From NCBI GenBank assembly GCA_016195385.1, contig JACPZS010000166.1, forward strand, positions 1 to 33,145: a stretch of DNA of 33,145 nucleotides, read 5' to 3'. The notes below the pieces were generated by a model. That model ran no database searches and was not told the origin of the DNA. It was given only the letters and a program-made list of their open reading frames with translations. Below are positions 1-7,785 of the stretch, in pieces (the stretch's first letter is position 1; each line of letters opens with the position of its first letter). A program made the position numbers and the translations under genes. This DNA comes from Verrucomicrobiota bacterium. Its GTDB lineage: Bacteria > Verrucomicrobiota > Verrucomicrobiia > Limisphaerales > JACPZS01.

Positions 1-1610
1 AGATCGAGCCGGATTTCAAAGTCTGGTCGCACGTCTGCTCGGAACGCGGCCTGTGCTCGCCGAAGATCTGCGGCTATCAATCCGACTTCGGAAAACAGAA
101 CGGCATTTGTTTTTTTCAGCGCGCGCGCAATCGCATCCTTTCATCCGATGTCGTCGTGCTGAATCACACGCTGTTCTTTACCTTGCTCGGCGGCATTGAG
201 GAAGAGGTCGAAGGCGGCATCCTGTTCAAGAACGATTTTGTGATCTTCGACGAAGCGCATACCGTCGAGAACGTCGCCTCGAAACACATCGGCCTGAGCG
301 TTTCCAGCGGGCAGATGCGATACGCGCTCCAGCGGCTTTGGAACAAGCGCACCGGCAAAGGACTGCTCGCCACGTTGCGCCAGGGCAAGTCCGTGACGCT
401 CGTCGATGATTTGATGAACGAGTCGGCAAAATTTTTTGACGCCGTGGAATCTGCCTGCGAGCAAATCAACGAATCACGTAATGATGCCCGCAAACCCGGC
501 TCATCGCGCGCGTGGACGGAGTTGCGCATCCGCCAGCCGGAACTTGTCGCGGACAATGTCACGCTGCCCATTCAACGCGTGCGCGAGTCCGTCAGCGAGC
601 TCATCAAACTCAGTGAAGACAAGGACACCGGCCAGGAACTTCAGGAATGCAATCGCCGGCTCGCCGAATTGCGCGAAGAAGTCGCGCTGTTTCTCAGCCA
701 GAGCGCGGAGGATTACGTCTATTGGGTCGAGCGCGCGGGCAAGTCGCAAAAAAATCTCACACTAAACGCCGCGCCGGTGGACGTGGCGGATTTTCTTCGC
801 CGGCGTTTATTCGGCAGCGACACGTCGGTGATCATGACGAGCGCGACTTTGGGGATTTCGAATGCCAAAAGTTCAACTTCGCGGGAAGCAGCGCAGCGAC
901 CTTCCCCGGAGAACGTAAAACTGAAAACGGCGAACTCCCCCATGAACTACTTCGCGCGCCGCGTCGGCGGCGAACAGGCCACGCTGCTGCAAGTCGGCTC
1001 GCCGTTCGATTACGAGCGGCAGATGAAATTGTTCGTCGTGAACAAAATGCCCGACCCGCGCGCCGATGACTATCGGCCTTCGTTGATTCAGTGGATCGAA
1101 CATTTCGTGAAGCTCACGCATGGCAAGGCATTCGTCCTGTTCACCAATTTCAAATTGATGCAGGAAGTCGCAGATCTGATGCAGCCGTTCTTTGACAAGC
1201 TCGGACTGGCGTGTTTTGTGCAGGGCACCGGCACGCCGCGTTCGCTCATGCTCGAGAAGTTCAAGGCCAACGTGGACTCGGTGTTGTTCGGCACGGACAG
1301 TTTTTGGCAGGGCGTGGATGTGCCGGGCGAAGCTTTGAGCAATGTGATTATCACGCGGCTGCCGTTCGCCGTGCCGGATCATCCATTGATCGAAGCGCGC
1401 ATCGAAGCGATTGAGGCGCGCGGAGGCAATTCTTTCAGCGAATTTTCGCTGCCGGAGGCGATCTTAAAATTCCGTCAGGGGGTAGGCCGGCTCATCCGCA
1501 CAAAAACCGACACCGGCATCATCGTAGTGATGGACAATCGTGTGCTCACGAAGCGCTATGGTCAGGCGTTTCTCGACGCTTTGCCGAAGTGCCCGGTGGA
1601 AGTGGTGTGA
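1..1610 (+). CDS. dinG: DinG/XPD-family ATP-dependent helicase, 5' end cut by window
   Basis: Superfamily 2 DNA helicase of the Rad3/XPD/DinG group, which unwinds DNA 5'-3' with ATP and carries a 4Fe-4S cluster. The frame is open from base 3, so the N-terminus with the Walker A motif lies outside the window. Seen directly: four cysteines encoded within bases 36-112, the last followed by FFQRARNR and then the VVVLNH segment, as in the family's iron-sulfur domain; the Walker B box FDEAH at about 247-261; TSATLGIS at about 837-860; a C-terminal helicase motif QGVGRLIR near 1477-1500; and IIVVMDNR close to the end. An extra low-complexity stretch of about 25 residues follows TSATLGIS. It converges with the M4 peptidase gene across a 108-base gap in which no convincing terminator is visible. 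The family assignment is firm; the exact DinG role (DNA damage or R-loop processing) is inferred. Confidence 0.88.
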   Translation, partial: IEPDFKVWSHVCSERGLCSPKICGYQSDFGKQNGICFFQRARNRILSSDVVVLNHTLFFTLLGGIEEEVEGGILFKNDFVIFDEAHTVENVASKHIGLSVSSGQMRYALQRLWNKRTGKGLLATLRQGKSVTLVDDLMNESAKFFDAVESACEQINESRNDARKPGSSRAWTELRIRQPELVADNVTLPIQRVRESVSELIKLSEDKDTGQELQECNRRLAELREEVALFLSQSAEDYVYWVERAGKSQKNLTLNAAPVDVADFLRRRLFGSDTSVIMTSATLGISNAKSSTSREAAQRPSPENVKLKTANSPMNYFARRVGGEQATLLQVGSPFDYERQMKLFVVNKMPDPRADDYRPSLIQWIEHFVKLTHGKAFVLFTNFKLMQEVADLMQPFFDKLGLACFVQGTGTPRSLMLEKFKANVDSVLFGTDSFWQGVDVPGEALSNVIITRLPFAVPDHPLIEARIEAIEARGGNSFSEFSLPEAILKFRQGVGRLIRTKTDTGIIVVMDNRVLTKRYGQAFLDALPKCPVEVV

Positions 1611-1718
1611 AAAAGTGGGCCAACGTCCGCTCCGTTGATGCACGGCGCGACCGATTTGGCGGGCGCGTGGCGGACATCAGTGAGCGTCGAATGAACTGAA
1701 CAATGACCATTGGCCGCG

Positions 1719-4700
1719 CTAATTCTTTCGCGCGCGATAAAACAGGCTGCGGTTATTGGCCGGGCCGCCTGAGTCATCGACGCTGCCTGTGCCCGCAGCG
1801 CCCACGGTCACCGGGTAGATATCCGCCCATGTCTTCAAATCGGTCGATTGTTGGATGGTGTAATTGCCGGCGGCCCCCGTGACTGTGAGCCGGATGGAGG
1901 CGTTTGCTAACTTGACAGCCGAAATCCGGATCGATCCGCCACCGCCGCCGCTTTGCGTGAGGCTGATGTTGACGGGGGTGGAGTCCGTGGCACCGCCAAC
2001 GTTGTCGATGGCGCGCGCGATGAAGCGGAAGGTGTGTGGCACGACATTGGTGTCGAATTTTACCGTGGCGCGATAAGGCGGGGCGGTCCATTCCGTCAGT
2101 TTTTCCGAACCATCGTAGAGTTCCACTTTGGCAACTTGTCCGTCCGAATCTTTCGCATCGATCTCCAGCACGAAGTTCCCGGGGATGGTGAAGCTCTGGC
2201 CGTCGGTTGGGCTGAGGATGCGCACTTGGGGAAGGGCGTTGGAACTGGTGAAAGTGCCACGCCGATAGATGACGCCAATCGTCGCGTCCGAGAACCACAA
2301 GGTGGGCTGGCCGTCTTTGGTGAGGCGATCAGCGGCCAGCGGTTGTTTGATCAAAGAGAAACCAGTCAACGGAGCTTGTGAATCCGGAGCGGCGTAAATT
2401 ACGGCGCTCTCGTCGCCAGTGAAGCAGGGGAAACCCAGCCCTTGACCAACGGATCCGACGGCCGCAAATTGGCCGGTGAAAAGATCCAGGTTGAGGATAG
2501 CGGTGTTGCCGGTCTTTACGTCGCGGGCGTCGAAAGTCAAAAAGCGGTTGCCTGCTCGGCCCATGTTGGGGTTGCCGATGTCGATGCCTTCCTGCGGCGG
2601 CAGCAGGACGGTCGCGGTGTCGGTAGCGAGATTGATCGCAAAGATGCTCCAGCGTTGCACGGGCGTGCCAGTGCCGAAGCGTAATTGCGAAACAGCGTCG
2701 TAGATCAACGTTTTGCTGTCTGAGGAAAACACCATCGAATCCGCATAGAGCACGCTGTCCACCGAGGTGCCGTCGGCGACCGGCGAAACGAGCTTGTAAG
2801 TCTTGGTCGTGTTATTACCCAAATTAAAGACGTTGATCTTGTCCTGCGGTTGACCCGAAACAGGATCCCGCAATACGAAGGCGGAGAGAGTGCTGTTGGG
2901 GGCAATCGCCACCGAGTGGACCAGTCCCTGAAAGCCCAGGCATTGGAGAGTGTTGGGGTTGTCGGTGTTGACCCCGCAAACATCGTACGCGGAATCGACG
3001 AACAACGCGAAGCTGCCGTCACCCGAAACAGCAGGCCGCGCGGTTTTCACTGATTCAACCAGGGCGACGCCATCCACGGGATCACCGAGCGCCGCTTCGC
3101 GCCGGCCCAAGGCGATCTCAAAAACTGACGGATCGAAACCAATGAGCAGGGTTGAATCCGGGCCTTGAACGGTGGGGATGGGAGTTGGTGCGGGCGTGGA
3201 AGGTGTGTCAAGAATTTCCACGGCGTCGAACGCTTCTTTTACTTTCGCAACTTGGGCGGAGTTGGCGCCAAAAATTTCCTCCGCGGAAGCGACGCAGGCC
3301 AGGCGCGCATCCACGAACTGCGATTGCGCCTGCAGATGCTGGGTAAGGGCGCGATAGAAAATCTTTTCCGCGTCGCCCAAGCCGACTGCGCCGTTCAAGC
3401 CCACAGTGAGCAGATAGCAGGCGTGGTTGATGATGCTGCTGTTGATATGCACGCCGCCGTGATCCTGATCCGGGGGCAGGTTTTTGAACTCGCTCATTTT
3501 TGATGGAAACGCTCCAATGCCGGGGCGAGTGATCTCGCCGGGATTTTTGAAGTTTCGGATAATCAGCGGTATTTCCTCGCCCATGAGCCAGTCTGGCTGG
3601 CCATCCCGGCTGGCTTCGACGAATTCACCGAAGATATCGGACATGGCTTCGTTGAGGGCCCCCGGCTGATCTTGATAAACCAGTCCGGCAGTTTTCTCGG
3701 TGACACCATGAGTCAATTCGTGGCCAATCACGTCCAGACCGGCAGCGAGCGGGATGTCGTCACCGAAGACCATGACCTGATAATGGCTGCTCCAGGCGGC
3801 GTTGTGCTTTTCATCTGCGATGCGTACGATCGCTATGACGTTGCCGCCTTTGCCATCGAGTGAATTTCGATTGTGGTGTTGCAGGTAGTAGTCATAGGTC
3901 AGGGAAAAATTAAACGTGGCACTGACCGCATCGGGCAGCCAGGTGTTGGCATCCGTGGAAGTAACCAGGATCGCATTTTCGATCGCCGCATCCTCAGGAG
4001 TTTTGTCCTGGCCATCGAAAATCTTGATGACTCCTTGTGTGTCCCGATCGAAAGGATCCGAGCCGGCCTTGAACATCTGCTTGCTGGTGTCGAGCATGTA
4101 GAATTTTCCATCCTGAGACCAGACGTTCACCGGGCGCGTTTTCCCTAGGAGGTCTTTGGTTGAACCAACGACATTGGCATCCAGCACTTCGGTGATTTTG
4201 TTGAGTACGCGACCGTCCAGCGCATCGACGATCACGGTCCACGAATTCAGCAAACTCACCGTGACGCTGAGTTTCCAAGCCAGTCGCGGTGCTTTTTCCA
4301 GTGGCGAATAGATGATTAACGCAGGCGCACTGGTTTCCGCTTTTTCTCCTTTCTGCACGCTGGCCTTGGCGCGCTCGGTTGCTTCGGCAGCGGCCAGTGT
4401 CGGCTCGGTGAGGACTTCCGATGGCGTCGGCACGTAGGCGCCGTCCACCAGATGAACATTTCCATCTCGATCCAAATGGACGCCCAAACCCGAAGGCCAC
4501 ACGGGGATGCTCTTGTATGTCTGTTCAAATTTTACGTGCGTTTGGCCAAGGTCGTCCTGCGCCTGTTTGCTGACTGCCAGTTCACTGTCGGGGTCTTCGA
4601 TTTGCAAGAGGTCGCGATTGGCGCGGAGAAAATTACGGGCGGTTCGTCTTTCCCGCGCGCCTTCGAATGCGGGCGCGACACCGGTTGACGCCGGTTCCAG

Positions 4701-5120
4701 GATTGCTCCACGGATTTGCATGACGGTCTGGCTGCCGGGCCGCAGACGTACTTCAACATCTTGACCTGCACGCTGGCGCAACAAGCGAATGGCATTCTGC
4801 TGCTTTTGGATCCGTCCGGCGGCCGCAGGCTGGATCGTGGCGGCGTTGGCAGACTGGGCGGCTGTCAAAAGTTTTTGCATTCTCGTGCCGATGGCGACCG
4901 GGATGGCACCGGGGTCTATCGCACTGCCGGCGCCACCTTGGAGCGTGTTCGGAAATGTGATTTTTTGGGAAAGGTTGGGCGCGGCGGAAGGTGCATTTGT
5001 CAAATGAGTGTCCAAGGCGTGAACCAAGCCGCCGGAACTTATCCAGAGCAACGCGATTGCTGCGAGCACGGGATGGACGGTGATTGTTTTTTGGGTAACC
5101 CGAACGAGATGATGGCGCAT
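1719..5120 (-). CDS. Secreted M4 (thermolysin-family) metallopeptidase with beta-propeller-like, Ig-like and C-terminal module
   Basis: Large exported zinc endopeptidase of 1133 residues. A signal-peptide-like hydrophobic stretch lies at about residues 16-35. Residues about 110-310 look like the FTP/PepSY propeptide that keeps M4 enzymes inactive. The catalytic domain (about 315-640) has the zinc motif HELTH at 467-471, the third ligand E491 in NEAMSDIFG, and HGGVHINSS near 555, the conserved region holding the catalytic histidine. A Pro/Thr linker then leads to about 300 residues of TolB/WD40-like repeats, an Ig-like domain at about 985-1070 (LSPTDGQSF, KVELYDG), and a C-terminal module with YTIQQSTDLKTW ending in FYRARKN, typical of verrucomicrobial secreted proteins. 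Classical M4 enzymes end after the catalytic domain, so the 500-residue extension is unusual. An AAAGG ribosome site lies 8 bases before the ATG. It is divergent from the exported protein gene starting at 5237. Substrate unknown. Confidence 0.93.
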   Translation of the reverse strand: MRHHLVRVTQKTITVHPVLAAIALLWISSGGLVHALDTHLTNAPSAAPNLSQKITFPNTLQGGAGSAIDPGAIPVAIGTRMQKLLTAAQSANAATIQPAAAGRIQKQQNAIRLLRQRAGQDVEVRLRPGSQTVMQIRGAILEPASTGVAPAFEGARERRTARNFLRANRDLLQIEDPDSELAVSKQAQDDLGQTHVKFEQTYKSIPVWPSGLGVHLDRDGNVHLVDGAYVPTPSEVLTEPTLAAAEATERAKASVQKGEKAETSAPALIIYSPLEKAPRLAWKLSVTVSLLNSWTVIVDALDGRVLNKITEVLDANVVGSTKDLLGKTRPVNVWSQDGKFYMLDTSKQMFKAGSDPFDRDTQGVIKIFDGQDKTPEDAAIENAILVTSTDANTWLPDAVSATFNFSLTYDYYLQHHNRNSLDGKGGNVIAIVRIADEKHNAAWSSHYQVMVFGDDIPLAAGLDVIGHELTHGVTEKTAGLVYQDQPGALNEAMSDIFGEFVEASRDGQPDWLMGEEIPLIIRNFKNPGEITRPGIGAFPSKMSEFKNLPPDQDHGGVHINSSIINHACYLLTVGLNGAVGLGDAEKIFYRALTQHLQAQSQFVDARLACVASAEEIFGANSAQVAKVKEAFDAVEILDTPSTPAPTPIPTVQGPDSTLLIGFDPSVFEIALGRREAALGDPVDGVALVESVKTARPAVSGDGSFALFVDSAYDVCGVNTDNPNTLQCLGFQGLVHSVAIAPNSTLSAFVLRDPVSGQPQDKINVFNLGNNTTKTYKLVSPVADGTSVDSVLYADSMVFSSDSKTLIYDAVSQLRFGTGTPVQRWSIFAINLATDTATVLLPPQEGIDIGNPNMGRAGNRFLTFDARDVKTGNTAILNLDLFTGQFAAVGSVGQGLGFPCFTGDESAVIYAAPDSQAPLTGFSLIKQPLAADRLTKDGQPTLWFSDATIGVIYRRGTFTSSNALPQVRILSPTDGQSFTIPGNFVLEIDAKDSDGQVAKVELYDGSEKLTEWTAPPYRATVKFDTNVVPHTFRFIARAIDNVGGATDSTPVNISLTQSGGGGGSIRISAVKLANASIRLTVTGAAGNYTIQQSTDLKTWADIYPVTVGAAGTGSVDDSGGPANNRSLFYRARKN

Positions 5121-5128
5121 AAACTTTA

Positions 5129-5133
5129 CCTTT
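5129..5133 (-). promoter_or_regulatory. Ribosome binding site of the M4 peptidase gene
   Basis: On the minus strand AAAGG lies 8 bases before the ATG at 5120. It is one of few clear Shine-Dalgarno sequences in the window and supports this start. Confidence 0.6.
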
Positions 5134-5147
5134 GGATTGATCGTGGC

Positions 5148-5165
5148 TGAATTTGATGAAATTCA
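5148..5165. repeat. 7-bp perfect inverted repeat, operator-like
   Basis: TGAATTT-GATG-AAATTCA is a perfect 7+4+7 inverted repeat. It overlaps the proposed -10 of the M4 peptidase gene in the divergent intergenic region, a position expected of a repressor operator. No regulator gene is adjacent. Confidence 0.4.
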
Positions 5166-5188
5166 AACCCAGAGATGAGCGAAGTCAA
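5160..5188 (-). promoter_or_regulatory. Putative sigma-70-like promoter of the M4 peptidase
   Basis: Minus strand: TTGACT (5183-5188), a 17-base spacer, and a weak TGAATT (5160-5165) as the -10. This would give a leader of about 30 bases including the AAAGG ribosome site. The -35 is good and the -10 poor, so the call is tentative. The -10 is the right arm of an inverted repeat (5148-5165). Confidence 0.35.
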
Positions 5189-5190
5189 GA

Positions 5191-5219
5191 TTGCTTTCGC
5201 CTCGACTAATTCTGATAAA
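5191..5219 (+). promoter_or_regulatory. Putative promoter of the exported protein gene at 5237
   Basis: TTGCTT (5191-5196), a 17-base spacer and GATAAA (5214-5219). The predicted transcript start would be only about 10 bases before the ATG, leaving no room for a normal ribosome site, and none is seen. Low confidence. Confidence 0.28.
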
Positions 5220-5236
5220 CTGCCCTGAATCACGCC

Positions 5237-6418
5237 ATGAAGACGCTCGGCGCCATCTTGCTCCTGTTGCTCTGGGCAGCGGCGTGCGCTCAGGCGGCGA
5301 CTTTTCAGTTCACCGCGATTACGAAAGAAACCAACGGCGTTGCGATTCAATGGAATTCCGATGCTGGTAAAAGTTACCGGATTGAGTCAGCGGCGGCGGT
5401 CAACGGTCCGTGGCTCTTCCGCACCAACTTCAACGCGAACTCAACCAGCGTTCAGTGGGTGGACACGGACATCGTTTCGGTTGGTCAGCGCTTTTATCGC
5501 GTTGGGCTTGGTGCTGACACGGGAACAGCGGCGGAACGGGCGGCGGTTTCTGCCGGCGATTTCCTTCCAAAAGCTGTGGCGGTATTTGGCGAACAGAGTG
5601 CCAACATCGCGGCCAACGCGGTGTTTCTCGCCAGTCAACTCGGCGCGGGCGGCGCTCAACTCGTCACGACCGGAACGCTTTCGCAACAAGGTCAAAATTG
5701 GGCTTACTCGCCGTCCCCCAACGACCGCCTCGTGGCCCAATTCGCCACGGGAACAAACGTCCAATTCTACATCACGCGTGTGCAGGGCGATTTTTCCATC
5801 GATGTGAATGTGTTTCTGAGGCGGCCGCACAATTTTGATTATCGCGTTGTCACGCCAGGTGTTGCGGATCTTACTTTTATTTCTGACGCCGGGACCGGCA
5901 CGCCATCATTCCAGGCGAAAGCGCGCGGGATGTTCATCTGGAATCAAGTGAGCTACGACGTCGATCTCACGCTTTCCGGCACTTACCAATACGAATCAGA
6001 ACTGGTGCTTCTCACCGGTTCGTCGTTGTTGACTGATGCGATGATCACCGGCACCGTCCGAGCCCCCGGATTTTCCTTGGTTGCCAGTCAGCGCCGGCGA
6101 TACGAATCAGTCATTGCCCAAGTCAATTTCGGCGGCGCGACGCGATTTGACGAAGCTGTCTCCGACCAGGACTGGATCGACAACACCCTCACGCTCGGAG
6201 CGGATACTTACAAATGGGTCAATGCCACCAAACAAAAGTCCTTCAAAAACGGTACCCCTTCGAGCGTGGACATTTATTGGCAGGCTGCGGGAAGCGTGCT
6301 CAAGAATGGCCAAGCATACGGGGTTTACAAATTCGGTGCGAGCACCGCCTCCGGCTACGTGATGTTTTACCTGGCATTACCCAACGATGTCGTGCAACTG
6401 GAGTTGTGGAAGCTCTGA
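5237..6418 (+). CDS. Exported protein of unknown function with N-terminal verrucomicrobial beta module
   Basis: 393 residues starting with a clear signal peptide: MK, a leucine-rich core at about 5-13 and an AQA cleavage-like site near residue 20. Residues about 21-92 form a beta-rich module with SYRIESA, a central W and ending QRFYRVGL; the same type of module closes the M4 peptidase encoded divergently. The remaining 300 residues are beta-strand-rich with Gly, Thr and Ser and match no family I recognise. They contain no zinc or hydrolase motif and no further membrane segment. The ATG at 5237 is chosen because it starts the signal peptide; no Shine-Dalgarno is visible before it. It is probably secreted or periplasmic. 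A role alongside the neighbouring peptidase (substrate, inhibitor or co-secreted partner) is possible only by proximity. Confidence 0.75.
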   Translation: MKTLGAILLLLLWAAACAQAATFQFTAITKETNGVAIQWNSDAGKSYRIESAAAVNGPWLFRTNFNANSTSVQWVDTDIVSVGQRFYRVGLGADTGTAAERAAVSAGDFLPKAVAVFGEQSANIAANAVFLASQLGAGGAQLVTTGTLSQQGQNWAYSPSPNDRLVAQFATGTNVQFYITRVQGDFSIDVNVFLRRPHNFDYRVVTPGVADLTFISDAGTGTPSFQAKARGMFIWNQVSYDVDLTLSGTYQYESELVLLTGSSLLTDAMITGTVRAPGFSLVASQRRRYESVIAQVNFGGATRFDEAVSDQDWIDNTLTLGADTYKWVNATKQKSFKNGTPSSVDIYWQAAGSVLKNGQAYGVYKFGASTASGYVMFYLALPNDVVQLELWKL

Positions 6419-6610
6419 ACAAGAGCGTTCGGCGCTCCGCTCTGCGCGCAAACCAGATCACGACAAATCTTTGACGAGGAGCGTTCGCATGAGGTGCGCG
6501 ATGGCGGTGCAAACGGACTTTCTGTTCGACAGCGACGGTCGTTTTTCGGCAGTGTCCTCGTGATCCGAAATGCCACTTTTAAGTTCACGCCACGTCCTCG
6601 TCTTGCGTCG

Positions 6611-6630
6611 CGATTGTTGAGCGTCAATCG
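6611..6630. repeat. 6-bp inverted repeat upstream of the sugar-acid operon
   Basis: CGATTG (6611-6616) and CAATCG (6625-6630) form a perfect inverted repeat with an 8-base spacer, centred about 28 bases before the dehydratase ATG. It could be an operator, but repeats this short arise by chance. I saw no convincing promoter in the rest of 6419-6648. Confidence 0.2.
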
Positions 6631-6648
6631 AACTGTTGCCATTGCTTC

Positions 6649-7770
6649 ATGAAAATCACCCACGTCATCTGCCAAATCCTCCGCGTCGAATCCGTCAAAG
6701 CCAAAACGGCCAGTTGCCAGGATGTCGTTCTCGTGCGCGTCCGCGCCGACAACGGCCTGGAAGGAATTGGCGAAGCCGACGCCTCGCCGGAAGTCATCAA
6801 GGCGATCTTCGACGCGCCGTTCAGCCACAACATCGCGTGCGGTCTGCGCCAGTTGCTCATTGGCGAGAACCCGCTGGAGACCGAACGCCTCTGGCAAAAG
6901 ATGTACCGTCGCACGATGTATTTTGGCCGCACGTCCGTCACCATTGCCGCGATGAGCGCCGTCGATATGGCGCTGTGGGATTTGAAAGGCAAACATTTTG
7001 GCGAACCCATCCATCGTTTGCTTGGCGGCAAAATCCACGACCGCATTAAGGGTTACGCTTCGATTCTTTTCGGTTGCGATGGCCAGGAGACACGCGACAT
7101 CGCGTGCCGTTGGGTCGAAGCCGGGTATCAGGCGGTCAAACTCGGCTGGGAGCCGATGGGCCAGAGCGAAGCGCTCGACATCGAACTTGTCCGCGGTGGG
7201 CGCGAAGGTGTCGGCGACGCGACGTTGCTCATCGACGCCGGCTGTGTGTGGGACGCGCGCACAGCTCTGCGCCGGGCGCAGGCGTTTCACGAGTTCAACA
7301 TCGGCTGGCTGGAAGAACCGCTGCGCCAGGCGGACATCGACGGTTACGCCTGGCTGCGCGACCGCTCGCCGGTGCCGATTGCCGCCGGCGAAGGCGAGTG
7401 CGGCCGCGAATCATTCCGCCCGCTCATCGATCGCCACGCGCTCGACATCTATCAGGTCGATCCTTCGCGCTGCGGGTTCACCGACGGTTCGTACATCCGC
7501 GCCCGTGTTGAAGAAATCGGCGCTCGGCTTTGCAATCACTGCTACACCAGCCCGATTACTGTTGCGGCCAGCCTCCATTGGTTGAGCACGTGCCGCGACG
7601 CGTTTCTCTTTGAAGACTGCGTCGAGGATTCGCCAATGCGCCACGAACTTACGCTCGAAAAACTGCAAACTAAGAACGGCTGGATCACCGTCCCCGACGA
7701 ACCCGGCTTGAGCATCACCTTGAACGAGGATTTCGTGAAGAAATACCTCATCGCGGAATCGGGCAGATAA
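6649..7770 (+). CDS. Enolase-superfamily (mandelate racemase/muconate lactonizing enzyme type) sugar-acid dehydratase
   Basis: 373-residue cytoplasmic enzyme of the enolase superfamily. These enzymes abstract a proton next to a carboxylate using Mg2+, commonly dehydrating aldonic or glycaric acids. Seen: the N-terminal capping domain (about 1-125) with GIGEADAS; K164 in VKLGW as the base at the end of the second barrel strand; metal ligands D196 (LLIDAGCVWD), E222 (WLEEPL) and E248 (AAGEGECG); D271 (YQVDPSRCG); and H297 in NHCYTSP, the His of the His-Asp dyad of the mandelate racemase subgroup. All key residues are present, so it should be active. It leads an operon with an MFS transporter 15 bases downstream. 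Substrate cannot be read from sequence; a sugar acid dehydratase is most likely, with racemase an alternative. Confidence 0.88.
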   Translation: MKITHVICQILRVESVKAKTASCQDVVLVRVRADNGLEGIGEADASPEVIKAIFDAPFSHNIACGLRQLLIGENPLETERLWQKMYRRTMYFGRTSVTIAAMSAVDMALWDLKGKHFGEPIHRLLGGKIHDRIKGYASILFGCDGQETRDIACRWVEAGYQAVKLGWEPMGQSEALDIELVRGGREGVGDATLLIDAGCVWDARTALRRAQAFHEFNIGWLEEPLRQADIDGYAWLRDRSPVPIAAGEGECGRESFRPLIDRHALDIYQVDPSRCGFTDGSYIRARVEEIGARLCNHCYTSPITVAASLHWLSTCRDAFLFEDCVEDSPMRHELTLEKLQTKNGWITVPDEPGLSITLNEDFVKKYLIAESGR

Positions 7771-7785
7771 ATCAACCACTCATTG

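Noticed and set aside
6367..7290. 307-residue minus-strand open frame across the dehydratase start
   Set aside because: Overlaps the dehydratase, whose active-site residues are all in the plus frame; no recognisable protein family.
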